In this document: one piece after another, positions 49,960 through 61,900 of the stretch
Layout of the letters: each line of letters starts with the position of its first letter
Position numbering within the stretch: position 1 is the first letter of the stretch
From: Oenanthe sinensis
Taxonomy: Eukaryota; Streptophyta; Magnoliopsida; Apiales; Apiaceae
Length of the DNA stretch: 64,000 nucleotides
Direction of reading: 5' to 3'
Assembly: GCA_028671895.1 (NCBI GenBank)
Contig: CM053794.1
Coordinates: 43,292,501 to 43,356,500, forward strand
The notes under the pieces: model-generated
Told to the model about the DNA's origin: nothing
Database searches by the model: none
Seen by the model: the letters and a program-made list of their open reading frames with translations, nothing else
Made by a program: the position numbers and the translations under genes

Positions 49960-51044
49960 AATAATTTTAAATTAAAAATCCTACTATATTTAAGAAAAGC
50001 TCAATCTACAACTACAAAAGTTTAAACAGATCGAACGGACATTGTCACTAATTTTCTGATCCAACTTGAAGCATATGCATGGCTAGGTTTTTAATTCGTA
50101 TCATGATAATCGATCTGTATATGTTTCGTGAATTCCGAACGGCATTCGCACCGATTAATGCAGGTATACTGAGTAATCAGTTCATCTAAAAGGTTTTAGA
50201 TGAGTTATTACTCTATATGTTATCAGAGCTCAAGCTGACAAACATTTTATATGAGTTGGTTGTCACTCAAAACAGCTACATTGTTTTTAATATAAAATTT
50301 TATAATATTAAGAATTTATGTTAATATTATATGTTCTCTTATTTTATATAAATTTATTCTATTTAATATAAATATGTTAGAATTTGGATATGTGTTATAA
50401 TAAATATATAATTGGGTCTAAAAAGTAAAATCTTAATTAATATAGATATGTATATAGTTAGGGCTCGTATTATAATAAGTAAAATTATATTTAATATATG
50501 TATATTTTTTAGACCCGTGACGCAGTACTGACGACCGACCAACCAACTAAAATTTTTAATTTTTCGGCAATAATAATATAGTATAAATGAGGTTATTATC
50601 GCTCTCAATGCAAATCCTATGCGCAAATTATTGAACAATTAATATATGCGTAATTGTATCGATCCTTTTAGTACACCATATTAATTTGTGTACCACTAGA
50701 CTACAATGTTTATTAAGATTAAATATTGATGGAAGTCATATTAAATAAATAAATTTGAGAATACATTTTAAAATCTTATGTATATGGTAGAGAAAATAAA
50801 AAATACATTTAATTTCAACGTTTATAGGAACAAGATATTACCAGACACATTCAAACGTTTAAAGAAATAAAATATTAATATGTTTTAGTTGGTGATTCTA
50901 CAAAAGCATAAAAGTTTTTTTTTTGTCAATATTTCTTTATTTCTCATAATTTTTATAATAGCACAATACATCAGTAAATAACACTATGATGGATGGATCC
51001 TCCTCAATTGAGACGAGTATTTGTATAGCGCCACGATAACCGGA
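49960..51044. other. Intergenic region with a possible retroelement scar
   Basis: Around 50217-50232, TATGTTATCAGAGCTCAAG resembles the initiator-Met tRNA primer-binding site that follows the 5' LTR of many plant copia elements (TGGTATCAGAGC). No gag or pol follows. The rest is AT-rich without genes. Confidence 0.3.
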
Positions 51045-51423
51045 TCATCTATGAGATCTTTTCCCCCACCCACCGCTTTGCACACCCCATCCATGCTTAT
51101 AACCACTATGAGTGTGTTGGTATCTGCCATGATTGTGGTGATGATGGCCGCGATAGCTCCCGTGACCCCGTTTTTTGCCATAACCACCATGGTACTTACG
51201 TCCGTAACCCATTATTCGAACAACTGATAAAGTAGCTGCACAAACGAAGATATATCGTTTAATGTTACATATCTTATTATTATGCATATAAAAGAATTAC
51301 TATCATAATATTATAAATCATCATCGTACCTAAATCTTCATCTGTAACCCTGATTTTAACATAGTAATTCCATATCAGAGCAATCAAGAAGAGATTGAAG
51401 AGTATCATATTTTCGGACCTCAT
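51045..51423 (-). CDS. Gly/His/Tyr-rich small secreted protein, two exons
   Basis: Joining 51330-51423 to 51045-51235 across a 94-bp GT-AG intron gives 94 aa. Exon 1 encodes a hydrophobic leader (MRSENMILFNLFLIALIWNY), which could be a signal peptide or anchor. Exon 2 encodes a basic, low-complexity tail with GYGRKYHGGYGKKRGHGSYR, then a HHHHNHGRYQHTH cluster and GWGVQSGGWGKRSHR. The intron preserves the frame (phase 1) and separates leader from tail, the layout of plant glycine-rich secreted proteins. The His cluster could bind metal ions, which is inference. An unspliced reading starting at 51287 lacks the leader. No family match is claimed. Confidence 0.65.
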
Positions 51424-51939
51424 TATTTTGTATAAAATTTATTAATAAAGTAAACCAACTTAATTACTTGTATGGTCACGAGATGTATGTTTGAATGTAT
51501 ATGTTTTTTTAGTTTGGTGTCTATGTATAGAGTTGGCTCGGGGGTTTAAGATATAGAACGGTACTAAACGGATATATATGATACATCTGTGAGCATTAAA
51601 AATTGTCTGTCTTAATCAGTTTGTTGGAAATTTGGATTTTATATATTTATCACTTATTTATAAATTATTTTCAAAATCTTTTCAAATTTGTCTATTCATA
51701 TGTATGAAACAACTCCTCAGGGATATGGAGCCATTGTAATCTTTATTTGAATTCGTTTATGTTCTAACATGCAAAATATTTTTATAAATTCTATTTTAAA
51801 TATTTATCGGACAATAGTTAGAAGTACAAATAAAATGTTAAAGTAGTTAAAATTGATTAAATTTGTTATTGCATATATATGCACGAAAAAATTATTAAAA
51901 AGTTTTAAATGTATATTTTTTATAACTTTATTGCCTTAT

Positions 51940-52255
51940 TATAAAACTACATCAAATAAATTTGAATATTTTAAAAAAAAAATCTACTTCTCTAAAATCA
52001 AAATATATTAACTTCAGTATGGTTGGATTGTCAAAAAAATAATTAAAAAAATTGAATCATCATTCAGAACAAGACTAGTTAATGATAACCTCTATTTTAA
52101 CTATTATAAAAGGACATCAAATAAATTTGAATATTTATAATAAAAATTTCCACATCACTAAAATTATAATATATTAACATCCGTACAATTGAATCATAAA
52201 AAAAATAATTAAAAAAATTGAATTATCATTCCGAATAAGACTAATTATTACAGCA
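51940..52255 (+). repeat. Tandem duplication, about 165 bp
   Basis: Two neighbouring copies share CATCAAATAAATTTGAATAT, an AATATATTAAC block, ATAATTAAAAAAATTGAAT and TATCATTC..AAGACTA at matching spacing (about 51950-52085 and 52118-52250). They are diverged by point changes. No function is evident. Confidence 0.65.
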
Positions 52256-52324
52256 ATACTACAAAATACAACCCCAACGCAACATCATAAACTGTTATAT
52301 TTGCTCATAGACAGAACATCATAT

Positions 52325-52401
52325 GGGCCCCACTAGTGGGCCCCGCTTTTTGATGTGCCTCATAAGTGGACACTTTTTTTGTAGTCTCCACCGGTGGGCC
52401 C
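52325..52401. promoter_or_regulatory. Cluster of three TCP-type boxes
   Basis: GGGCCCCAC at 52325-52333, GTGGGCCC at 52336-52343 and GTGGGCCC at 52394-52401 match the class I TCP consensus GGNCCCAC on either strand. They form a GC-rich island in very AT-rich DNA, about 0.9 kb upstream of the Gly/His-rich gene. Regulatory use is inference. Confidence 0.4.
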
Positions 52402-54591
52402 AACCTTTTTATATGGGCATCTCAAGGATATAAACTTGTGTAACATAATAAGTTAATATTGCATATCATGCAACACCACGACTAGAAGTAACACTAGATT
52501 TAGGCATTTAGCTAGTGCTATACAATTTAAGCTGTATTATAATAGAGTCAAAATTTCACAATTATCGCAACGGTTTTACTTTCTAAAAATATTGCTGATG
52601 AACACTAGATTCCATAACTGCTACTGTCACCAATTTGGTTTGTCTTATATACATGAATATATTAATAATTAACGTAAATTTTTGTAAATATATTTTATTT
52701 TAAGCTTTAGACAATAAATATTTATGATATGTATTGCTGTGTACATTGTAATATGAAATTTATTGTCATAATGCTTTTTAAAAAAATATATTATTCAGCC
52801 TAAATATAATAATTCACTTATTTTTTAAGACTAGATATTTATAAGTTTAGTATACAATTTTCAATAATATTGAACAATCATATATTTCTAATAATTAATT
52901 CATATGTCTCTATTAATTTATAAAAAAAATGGAATAAAATAGTCTTTTGGAGTAAAAAGTATACTAGTAAACTTATAAGAAAAATGAAAACCGTTATCAC
53001 AGTATAAATATATATTAACCTAAATTATTTTTATGAATATATACATATTTAGCCTTTTAATTTGAATTTCTTTTTCATATATAATTATTATTAAAATCTT
53101 CAAATAAAACTATACTTCTATTTGTTGTTGTAATTTATTTAGTATAAATGTAGCAAATATTTATAATTCAATAATGGAATCCTGAAAACCATGTTTATAT
53201 AAATATTTCGTTAAAAGAATTTTATATCTATTGATTTTATGTTGACGAAATCAATAGTGCACAAGACTTATTAATAACATTCAATTTATTTAAAAAAATA
53301 TATTTTTTATTAAACATAAAAAAATATTATAAAAACTTTGTTTGTTATATTACATTTAAAATTTTTGTTCATTATTTAGAATTATTATAATATATATAAC
53401 CTACTTATATATATATATATATAAATTTGTTTAGATATTTTATTTAGTTAGATAGTATATAAAAGATGATATAATAAAATTTAAATTTGAATGCAATAGG
53501 ATAACCTAATTTAATATGATATAATTTAAATTTAAATTTGGAAATTGAGAAAATTTGATCGGTTGTTTAGTATAATCAGTTAAATTATAACTATTAGATT
53601 TTTTAAAGTAATGAATGAAAATTATTAAATTTAATATTAAAAATAAATTTATATTAATATTAAAAATAATATCAGAATTAATATTCTCTATCAACAACAT
53701 ATTAGAATTAAATATTAATATTATTAATTTTAAAGTTAATTACAAAAATATTATTATATTATATTTTGAGTTGAAACCATAATTTATTATTTACATTAAA
53801 ATTTTATTAAAATTATATATGAGTATTATAATATATAATAAAATTATAAAATATTAGGGAAAAAATTATAAACTTGTATTATTGATTTTGCAAATCAGTT
53901 ATAAATATTGTATAGTTCGCTACTTCGCTCGAATAAAATATTTATCTTTTATCTTTTTAAAACTTATTTATGAGTTTATACAAATTACATGCCCAGACTG
54001 TAGAGCCACCATCGCAATAAGACATATATTAAACACTTCAAAATTTAAATAATAATTTATTTTCGACAATCTCCGATTTTTCCTCAGATTCCTGCATTTT
54101 TCATAATTTCCTAAATTACAGGGCTTGTCTTTTACAGACCACAATCTGTTTTATATTATCCAGTTTCTTCTTCTTTCTTTTTTTTTAAAAAATCTGTCCT
54201 GCTTTTCATTTTACCAGAACCCTTACCCCCACCTTCTTGTCTCTCTGTATATTTACAGAGAGAGAAGAAGTGGAACAAGGGTTCTTATATTTATCTGGGC
54301 TGTTGTCTATTTGATTCTTTCTTTGATTGTGATTTTTTATAAGCACCCATTTGGAGAAAGTTTGAAACTTTACACTTAATTCATCAATTTGTTTTGAGGG
54401 AACTAGTGTCTTGGTGAATCTTTTGTTTTTTTTTTGGAAAAGAACCCAATTCTTGATTTTCTTGATTGTCATCAATTTTCTTGATTTTCTTGACAATTTC
54501 ATGACTTTGTGATTTTGGGTGTTTTTTGGATTTGCCTCTGTTATTCCATCTTTGATTATTGGTAGGCCATTGTGAATTGTAATTTTACCAA
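52402..54591. other. AT-rich intergenic DNA and TBC gene leader
   Basis: Extremely AT-rich from 52600 to 54050, with no gene recognised and a TA tract at 53405-53422. From about 54120 the sequence becomes CT- and T-rich, including a GAGAGAGAAG stretch near 54260, like the 5' leader of the TBC gene whose ATG is at 54592. Confidence 0.5.
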
Positions 54592-57500
54592 ATGTATGGA
54601 ACTCGAAGCAAGAGAGACTTGGCTTTAGAATTACAGGCACACGTTCCTATTTTGAGGCCAAGCATTCATTCTCCAAGGGCAAACCTTGTTGTAAAATTTC
54701 AAGATATTTACGGGTTTACAGTTGAAGGCAATGTAGAGGATGTAAATTTATTGAATGAGGTTCGAGAGAATATCAGGCGACAAGCTAAAGTTTGGTGGGC
54801 ACTGGAAGCTAACAAAGGTGCAGATTGGTTTATGCAGACTCATGCATCATCCTCCCTTACGTCTTCCCTTAAGTTTTCGTCATTAGTCAATGGCATCACT
54901 CTTAAGAGGATGATTAGGAAAGGAATTCCTCCGTCTTTGAGGCCTAAGATGTGGTTTGCATTGTCTGGGGCAGCTAAGAAGAAATCAACTGTACCAGATA
55001 GCTATTACAATGAATTGATCGTTGCGGTTGAGGGTAAAGTCACACCTGCCACAAAGCAGATTGATCATGTAAGTAACTGGTTACTTCACTGTATTTTACA
55101 ATGTAGGTTTTAATTTTAATATTTTTTCTAGTGGCATAGTTGATTGTCCTTAAAGTAGTGGATTCTGTCTGTAATTTCTGTAGTGGTTGACTGGTTGTGG
55201 TATTCCTTATTGCAATATATTAGTATATTATGCATTCATGATAAAAGCCACTACTCTCATTATTAGAGCGAACAGGAGAATGAGGAAAAAGACTCTTAAG
55301 TGAGTAATTTGACACGGAAATGACTTGGTGCACCATGCACACACACTCATGAATCTTAATAAAGTGCAAGTTTTGAATGTATTATAATATTTAAAAGATG
55401 CACTCATCAGTTATTAATACATGTAGGAAATATCAGATTTATTTATGATTGACGATATTAATATTAACGATTATTTGATCAGAAGTTTCTTATGCTTTTT
55501 CCTGTTTAATTGGAATAGATGAAGTGATTTTGAAGAAAACGCGTCAAATATCACCAATATCTTTTTCTTTCTGCCTTGTGACTCTACAATCTCTTTATCT
55601 ACATGATATACATGATGTTTTTATTGGCAACTGAAAGTGTAAGATGTTCGTATTTAAAGTAATGCTTTTTTGGGCAGTTAGAGATCATAATTTGTTTCAT
55701 CGTATTTACACTGATTTAAGTTGAGTAAATCTACTTTTGGCTACCTCAAAAAATATGATACCGATTCTCCTGTTTACTTTGGCTGTTATTATTTAGGACT
55801 TGCCACGAACATTTCCTGGCCACCCATGGTTGGACACTAAAGAGGGCCAGGCTTCTCTTAGACGTGTTCTGGTTGGGTATTCCTTCCGTGATTCTGACGT
55901 TGGTTATTGTCAGGTGCGTTCAATTCTTTGTATTTGGTGAAAGTTCAGCTTAGCCTAACCTCATTACTATATTGATATCTGAAAAAAATTCATTTATCGC
56001 CTTTAACCTTCCTAATTAGATGAATGGGTTAAATATGCCACTACTAGGAATTCTAGTGTAAACTTGAGCTCCTATCTCTTAGCAAAGAGAGATAAGCTCG
56101 TGCTTCTGTTAGTATTGGACACCATTCAGATATTTAAGAGCGGTAATCTCTAAAATCCTTATAAATAATCTTAATAAGCTTACTCGTACAAATTAGTTAA
56201 GCTCAATTACGTGTTTCCCTCTAAAGTTTCTTGCATTATAATCTAAAAGGGAAGCACTTCTAGTGTCATTACACCCATGTTTTTTTAGTAAAAAAATTAA
56301 TTTCTTCTTTGACCGATTATCACAGCTTGTATCTTGAATGCACATAATATTATATTAGTTTCGTCATGCTTAAAATCTGTTGCTTTTGCAATAATCTGCA
56401 ATGTTGATTACCTAAAATTTCACCCGCATTTATGATAAAGTGTGAATCCTCGTGGAAGTATAGTTTGTTGCATCAAAATGTGTACATACTGTTTTTGCTT
56501 TCGTTTTAGTTAATAGAAGAAACCTTATTATGGTATACTGATTTGCATGAATCTTGATACAGGGATTAAATTATGTTGCAGCATTGTTGTTGCTTGTGAT
56601 GAAAACCGAAGAAGATGCTTTTTGGATGCTAGCCGTCCTCTTGGAGAATGTTTTAGTGAATGATTGTTATACAACTAATTTATCAGGATGTCATGTTGAA
56701 CAAAGGGTGTTCAAAGATCTGCTGTTAAAACATTGTCCAAAGTATTAATCCTCCTGGTTTTTAATGATTACTCTGATAGGTTATTCTTGGTAAGTCTAAC
56801 GTTCAAAATCTATTGCAGGCTATGTGCTCATCTAGAAGATGTGGAATTTGATGTTTCCCTTGTTGCAACTGAGTGGTTTCTATGTCTTTTCTCAAAAAGC
56901 TTACCTTCAGAGGTTAAACTTCTCTTTCTCCCTCACTCTTCCCATCCATGCATGCAGTTAAATATACATAATGTTATCTTCTTAAATGCTCAATAAGTTA
57001 AATTCTTATTTCTGCTCAACTTTTCCAGACAACCCTACGGGTGTGGGATATCCTTTTTTATGAAGGTACAAGTGTTCTTTTTCGCGTAGCTTTGGCTATC
57101 TTTAAGGTGAGTATTTTTTTGCAGACAGAAAATAAACTATGCATATATTAAGAAAAGTCTAATATTAAACAGATAAGTTTTTGAAAGTTTTTTTTTATTA
57201 ATGATAGCAGATGAAGGAGGAAGAGTTGGTATTGACACAACATATTGGAGATGCAGTCAACAGAATTCAGTTGACCACACATCGTCTCTTTAATCCTGAT
57301 GACTTGATGATGGTGAAACTTCTAATTTTACTGCACTTTCCTTCTAATTTTATGCCGAATTCATTTTTTCCCTATAGTTGTGTAATGATTTTATTTTGTT
57401 GTATATCTAATTTAGAAGTTAAAAGGCCGCATAAGTCTTACCCCCTTACATTTGCAGATTGAAGTGTAATCTTTTTAAATTTTAGGTTGCATTTGATAAG

Positions 57501-57629
57501 ATTGGCTCAATGACACTTACGAATATATCAAAGCAAAGGAAAAAGCAGGAATCAGCAGTAATGGCAGAGCTAGATGAGAGATTGAAACACCTAAATTCGC
57601 TGCTCAAAGATGACAAATCGCCCAGGTAG
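54592..57629 (+). CDS. TBC-domain Rab GTPase-activating protein
   Basis: TBC proteins speed GTP hydrolysis on Rab GTPases and so end membrane-traffic signals. Seven exons join in phase: 54592-55068, 55797-55913, 56563-56741, 56819-56912, 57029-57106, 57211-57312 and 57486-57629, giving 396 aa. The TBC domain runs from about residue 112 (GIPPSLRPKMWFALSGA) to about 330. The arginine finger IDHDLPRTFPGHPW has R163, and the glutamine finger VGYCQGLNY has Q198, so both catalytic fingers are present. CHVEQRVFKDLL, FDVSLVATEWFLCLF and RVWDILFYEG are standard TBC motifs. The C-terminal tail is short and coiled-coil-like. Length and order resemble Arabidopsis At3g07890. The Rab partner cannot be told from sequence. 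The stop lies at the start of a tandem repeat. Confidence 0.93.
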
Positions 57630-57975
57630 TGTATATGATAAATGAGCAAAGATAGATCTAAACAAGAGCCAGCTCTGGCAAAGTTAGTGCATACAATGAA
57701 TGCGCAAAGATAGATCTTAGCAAAAGCCAGCTCTGGCGAAGGTAGTGTATGATACACTGTGTATATGATGAATGAGCAAAAATGGATCCAAATAGGGACA
57801 GCTATGGCAATTGCCAAATTTTGTTAAATGTTGAAAAACATGTGTAGAGCTCTCTTTGTTCCAGAGATGAATGAACAAAGATGGATCTAAAGAGACACAC
57901 AGATATGGCAATTTCCAAGTTTTGTTACATGTTGAAAAATATGTGCAGAGCTTTCTCTGTTTCAGAGTGTACAAT
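57627..57975 (+). repeat. Tandem repeat in the TBC 3' region
   Basis: Units of 58 bp start at 57627, 57685 and 57743 (TAGTG..., with GATAGATCT and GCCAGCTCTGGC). Two longer diverged units of about 115 bp follow (AATGAGCAAAAATGGATCC... and AATGAACAAAGATGGATCT..., both with a GTTGAAAAA(C/T)ATGTG block). The first TAG is the TBC stop codon, so the array begins at the coding end. Confidence 0.75.
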
Positions 57976-58918
57976 TTACTCAGATACTTTTAGATTTCTA
58001 ATTACTTCGATTCAGGATAAAGAAAACCCCTTCATAGTATTCATATATCTATTATTTAAAATAATATATAAAATTATATTTAAAAGGCTAAAATAAATGA
58101 CCAACGGAAATAAATTAAAATCGTATACAGTTTTGAATATTGCTGGAATTGGTTTAAAAAAATTATTTAACTTTCCTGAAAGTACTGCTTGGGGTTTAAA
58201 TTTAAAGTGATTTTTGTTGTGCATATGCATGAGCTATAATATTAATAGAGGAAAAATAACTAAAATTAAATAAGATTCTTTTTCTTATTCAAAAGATTGT
58301 TCTCCTCTTATAAATTAGTATCACTGGTCTGAATTATTGAGTTATGAGACATTTTGATTTCAGCAAGTTCAATAATTCAAACTTTTTTTCTAAGAGATTT
58401 TCAGGATGAGGGAGAGGCAGGGGCAGAGTCCGGATCTGGGATGATAGAGGATAATCATCTACCATTTGAGTTATCCAATCGTGCTCATATACTCAAACTT
58501 AAGCATTCAAACTTGTAGATTCTGATTACTAAAACATTAATAATAGAAGAAATAGTTGTCTGTTACACGTGGAGGCTCATACATAATACATACTGTTATA
58601 TATATATTTATAAATTAAGATATTGAAAAATTTTATATAGCACATATGACATATTTTGTAGTAGAAAATTTTGGCCCCCTCAAGTTTTCATGCTGCCCCC
58701 TTCCTACAATAAAAGCATATGATTGTGTAAAAAGTGTTTTTGCAGCATGCAACTTAGAGAAATAAATACAGACTCATCTACCTCATTCTTGTCGAGGATT
58801 CAAGTGAAAGAGGTGCACGTACTTGAGTATTTAAAGACTGATTATTTCCATAAAAAAAAAATGAGCACTCAATATACTGGAATAAAGAATATACACTTTC
58901 AGTTCTTTTTTTTTTTTT
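57976..58918. other. Intergenic region between TBC and fimbrin 3' ends
   Basis: The two genes converge here. No other coding sequence was recognised. A T tract lies at 58905-58920 next to the fimbrin stop. Confidence 0.55.
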
Positions 58919-61900
58919 TTAATTATATGTCAATGTTGTGCCTTCTGTGTTAGCTCGTAAAGGGTCTTCAGATTCATGTCTCTCACCCAGTGCATCATCA
59001 AGCAGATTATTATCATAGTCATCATCCTCAGACACTGCTGTTGGAGATTGATTAGGAGCTTTATTATCTAAAGAGGGCCTCACGCTGTTCTTCCTGTTGA
59101 GACTCCAATGCATGATGCTAGCCATGAGACTGAGGATCATCTTCTGCTTCACCTGTTGTTGCAAAAAATATTACAAAACGAAAACAGAATGTTCAAGTTA
59201 TGAACTTATGCTTAATTTCAAACTGAAAACATAATTAATAACGTAATATTTTTCGCTTTTTGCTGGGAAAAACTTTGTTAAACAAGGTTGTTACACTTCT
59301 TCCGGACACAAGGAACTGGTTACTTAAATCAAATGTTAAATTTCTAGGAAAAACATTTACGTCTGCAAATGTGTCTAAGAACAAATTGTGGGACATTCAA
59401 ATCATGTAGATGAGTACCTGCATATAAGATCACGTGCTAAAGAAATTAATAATTGTGAGGTTAACATAATTTACCTCCATGATATCTTCAGGCAACAAAA
59501 AAATGGAGCACCCTAGCTTTCGTGCAACACTGATTATATATGTCGCATTTGACTTCTTATCCTCATCTGCAATTGCAGTAGAAACCCTCATTACAATATA
59601 CCATGCCATTTTAATTTCTACAAGTTCTAGTGTCTTCATACCATTTTCACCGGTAGTGATAAGTGCCCAATTGACAACTCGTGGCTCCACAGCACTAAGA
59701 AGTTCAAGCAAGAAAATCCCATCCGAGAGACTTTTGTCCTGATACATGTTTTATAATACACATCAATCAAGTTCATGTATATTTATTACTGAAAGGTTGA
59801 GATTATCACTTGCCTTAAAGCTCTCCATCTGATGCGTTCTGCCTGATCTTTTAACTTTGTTATTTGCCCAATCTATAATATCAGAATCAGTTATTTCCTT
59901 TCCTTGGGAGTGAAACCTCAAGTTCTTTAATAGTTGGAGTATACTGAACCTCATTAACTGCCACAGAAAGGCTGAGACAAAGGGTAAACAAGTCAATATA
60001 CTATTAAACCTTCAAATAGATTAACAATGATAGAAATGCTTTCAAGAGAAAGATGATAGATTAACAATGATAAAAATTACTTGCAAGAGGTAAATGATAA
60101 TCACACTAAAAATCCTTAGACAGTTAGTTACAAAAAAAGAGCAAATGCTAAACTGAGAAAGTATGTTGACACACACTCAACTAAGGCATGACTAACACAA
60201 AGTGAAGTTTGTGCTTTATCCGAACAGGACAAGTTTGAACTTTGAACTATGTTGTCCTAGAGATAGTATACAGAGTGCGCAAAGTCAAGTAAAAGATAAT
60301 TATACTTTATTGGTGATTCTAGAAATGATTCGAACTTCATAGACAAATTGCTGTAATCGTCCATATAAGAATCACACTTATAAGCAGTTAAAGCATGTAC
60401 ATTGGTTGCATGGTCAGCATTCTGCAACATTTAGAGTGCTTTGTAGGTTTACTGTACGGGAAATATTTACTTTAAGGGAAAGCAACATCTTTTATTCTTA
60501 AAGAGAACTTAAGGTCGGGTTTAAGTTTAGATCACTAAATGCACTAAACTGACCACTTCAAATGTTGAAAAATAACAGACCTTATAGCTCTTAATTGGCA
60601 TCAGGATATGGAACAACTGAAAGCTGGACTAACATGTAAAAGAAAATAATGTCTGAACATGTCTGAGATGAACATGTCTGAACTCAAGAAAACACCTTCC
60701 AATAGTAAATGGAATATATTATAGATTAAGTGACTAACCCAGTATGAGCTTCTTGTTTCCTTGTACGATATCGCTTCCATCTACATTTACGAGGGAAAAG
60801 TTTAACTTCTCCCCAATATGTATAACTTGGTTGCAATTCTCAATTTTTCTAAAAGGCATCTTAATCGGAGGCTTTGTTGCTTTCTTCCAGTTGACTGATC
60901 GAGGGGAAACTTTGTCGAGAACTTCCAGTATAACCCATCTGCAGTTGAGGGAATAAATATCTAGAAGCATATGCAAGGGAAAATTATTGTAACGCCAAAA
61001 ATTCTATGCTCACCCATTTCTAATATCCTCGAACAAATTATTGACATGTGTATCAACTCCAAGACTATTGATCCACAACCGAAACCATCTCTCTTCTCTT
61101 GAAGTTTCAGCATCATCAGACATCATCTCTGCATATGAATGTTTTGCATTTTGTAGTGACAGGCCATTCCTGCGGAGGAGAGTTCTTTCTTGTGATCGGA
61201 TGAAAATATAGGTAAAAACAAGCAGTAAGCAAATAAAATGCAAGATAATATTTACCTATTGCAGAATAGATTTGCAAGAAATGCAAGATTTAGGTTTGTT
61301 GAGCCCTGAAGGATATCTTTTGGAGTAACACATCTTTTGCATTGCAATTTTTTTACTTGTTCAAGGACCAATTTTGCTCTTTCAGCGGGACTTTTTGCCT
61401 CCAATGTGGTGGTGGTACTATGTTCCGGGGCAAGAACATTAAGCAAGTGTGCATACGCCGTCCCATCCTGAAAGTGGATATGAAGACGATTATGCTCTCT
61501 ACGAGCAGAGGAAACATTAGAAAGGCTTAATGCATAAATGGAATAGGACATCTCTAACTTTAGTTACTAATATGTGTCATATTGGCCATTAATATTCAAT
61601 GCAACGTGAGAAAGGATGTCTTAGCTTTTTGTCCAGAACACAGTTATAAACGTTTCCTTACCTTCAAGTCAGATGAAAAATTTGTAACCTCTTTCTCATA
61701 TCCTGCTTTCTTCAGCTGGAAATTCATCCATTTTAGAAGAATATCTTCAGGAGCTAAACACGAAATCTCCTCCACATCCTGAGAATATGATGTATCTCTT
61801 ATTCTTCTATATATACTGCTTATACAGTACTCCAACAAGTACATACATAAGTAAAATTATAAACAGTACAGTCAATGAAGATCTTGCAACCTGGTTTTCT

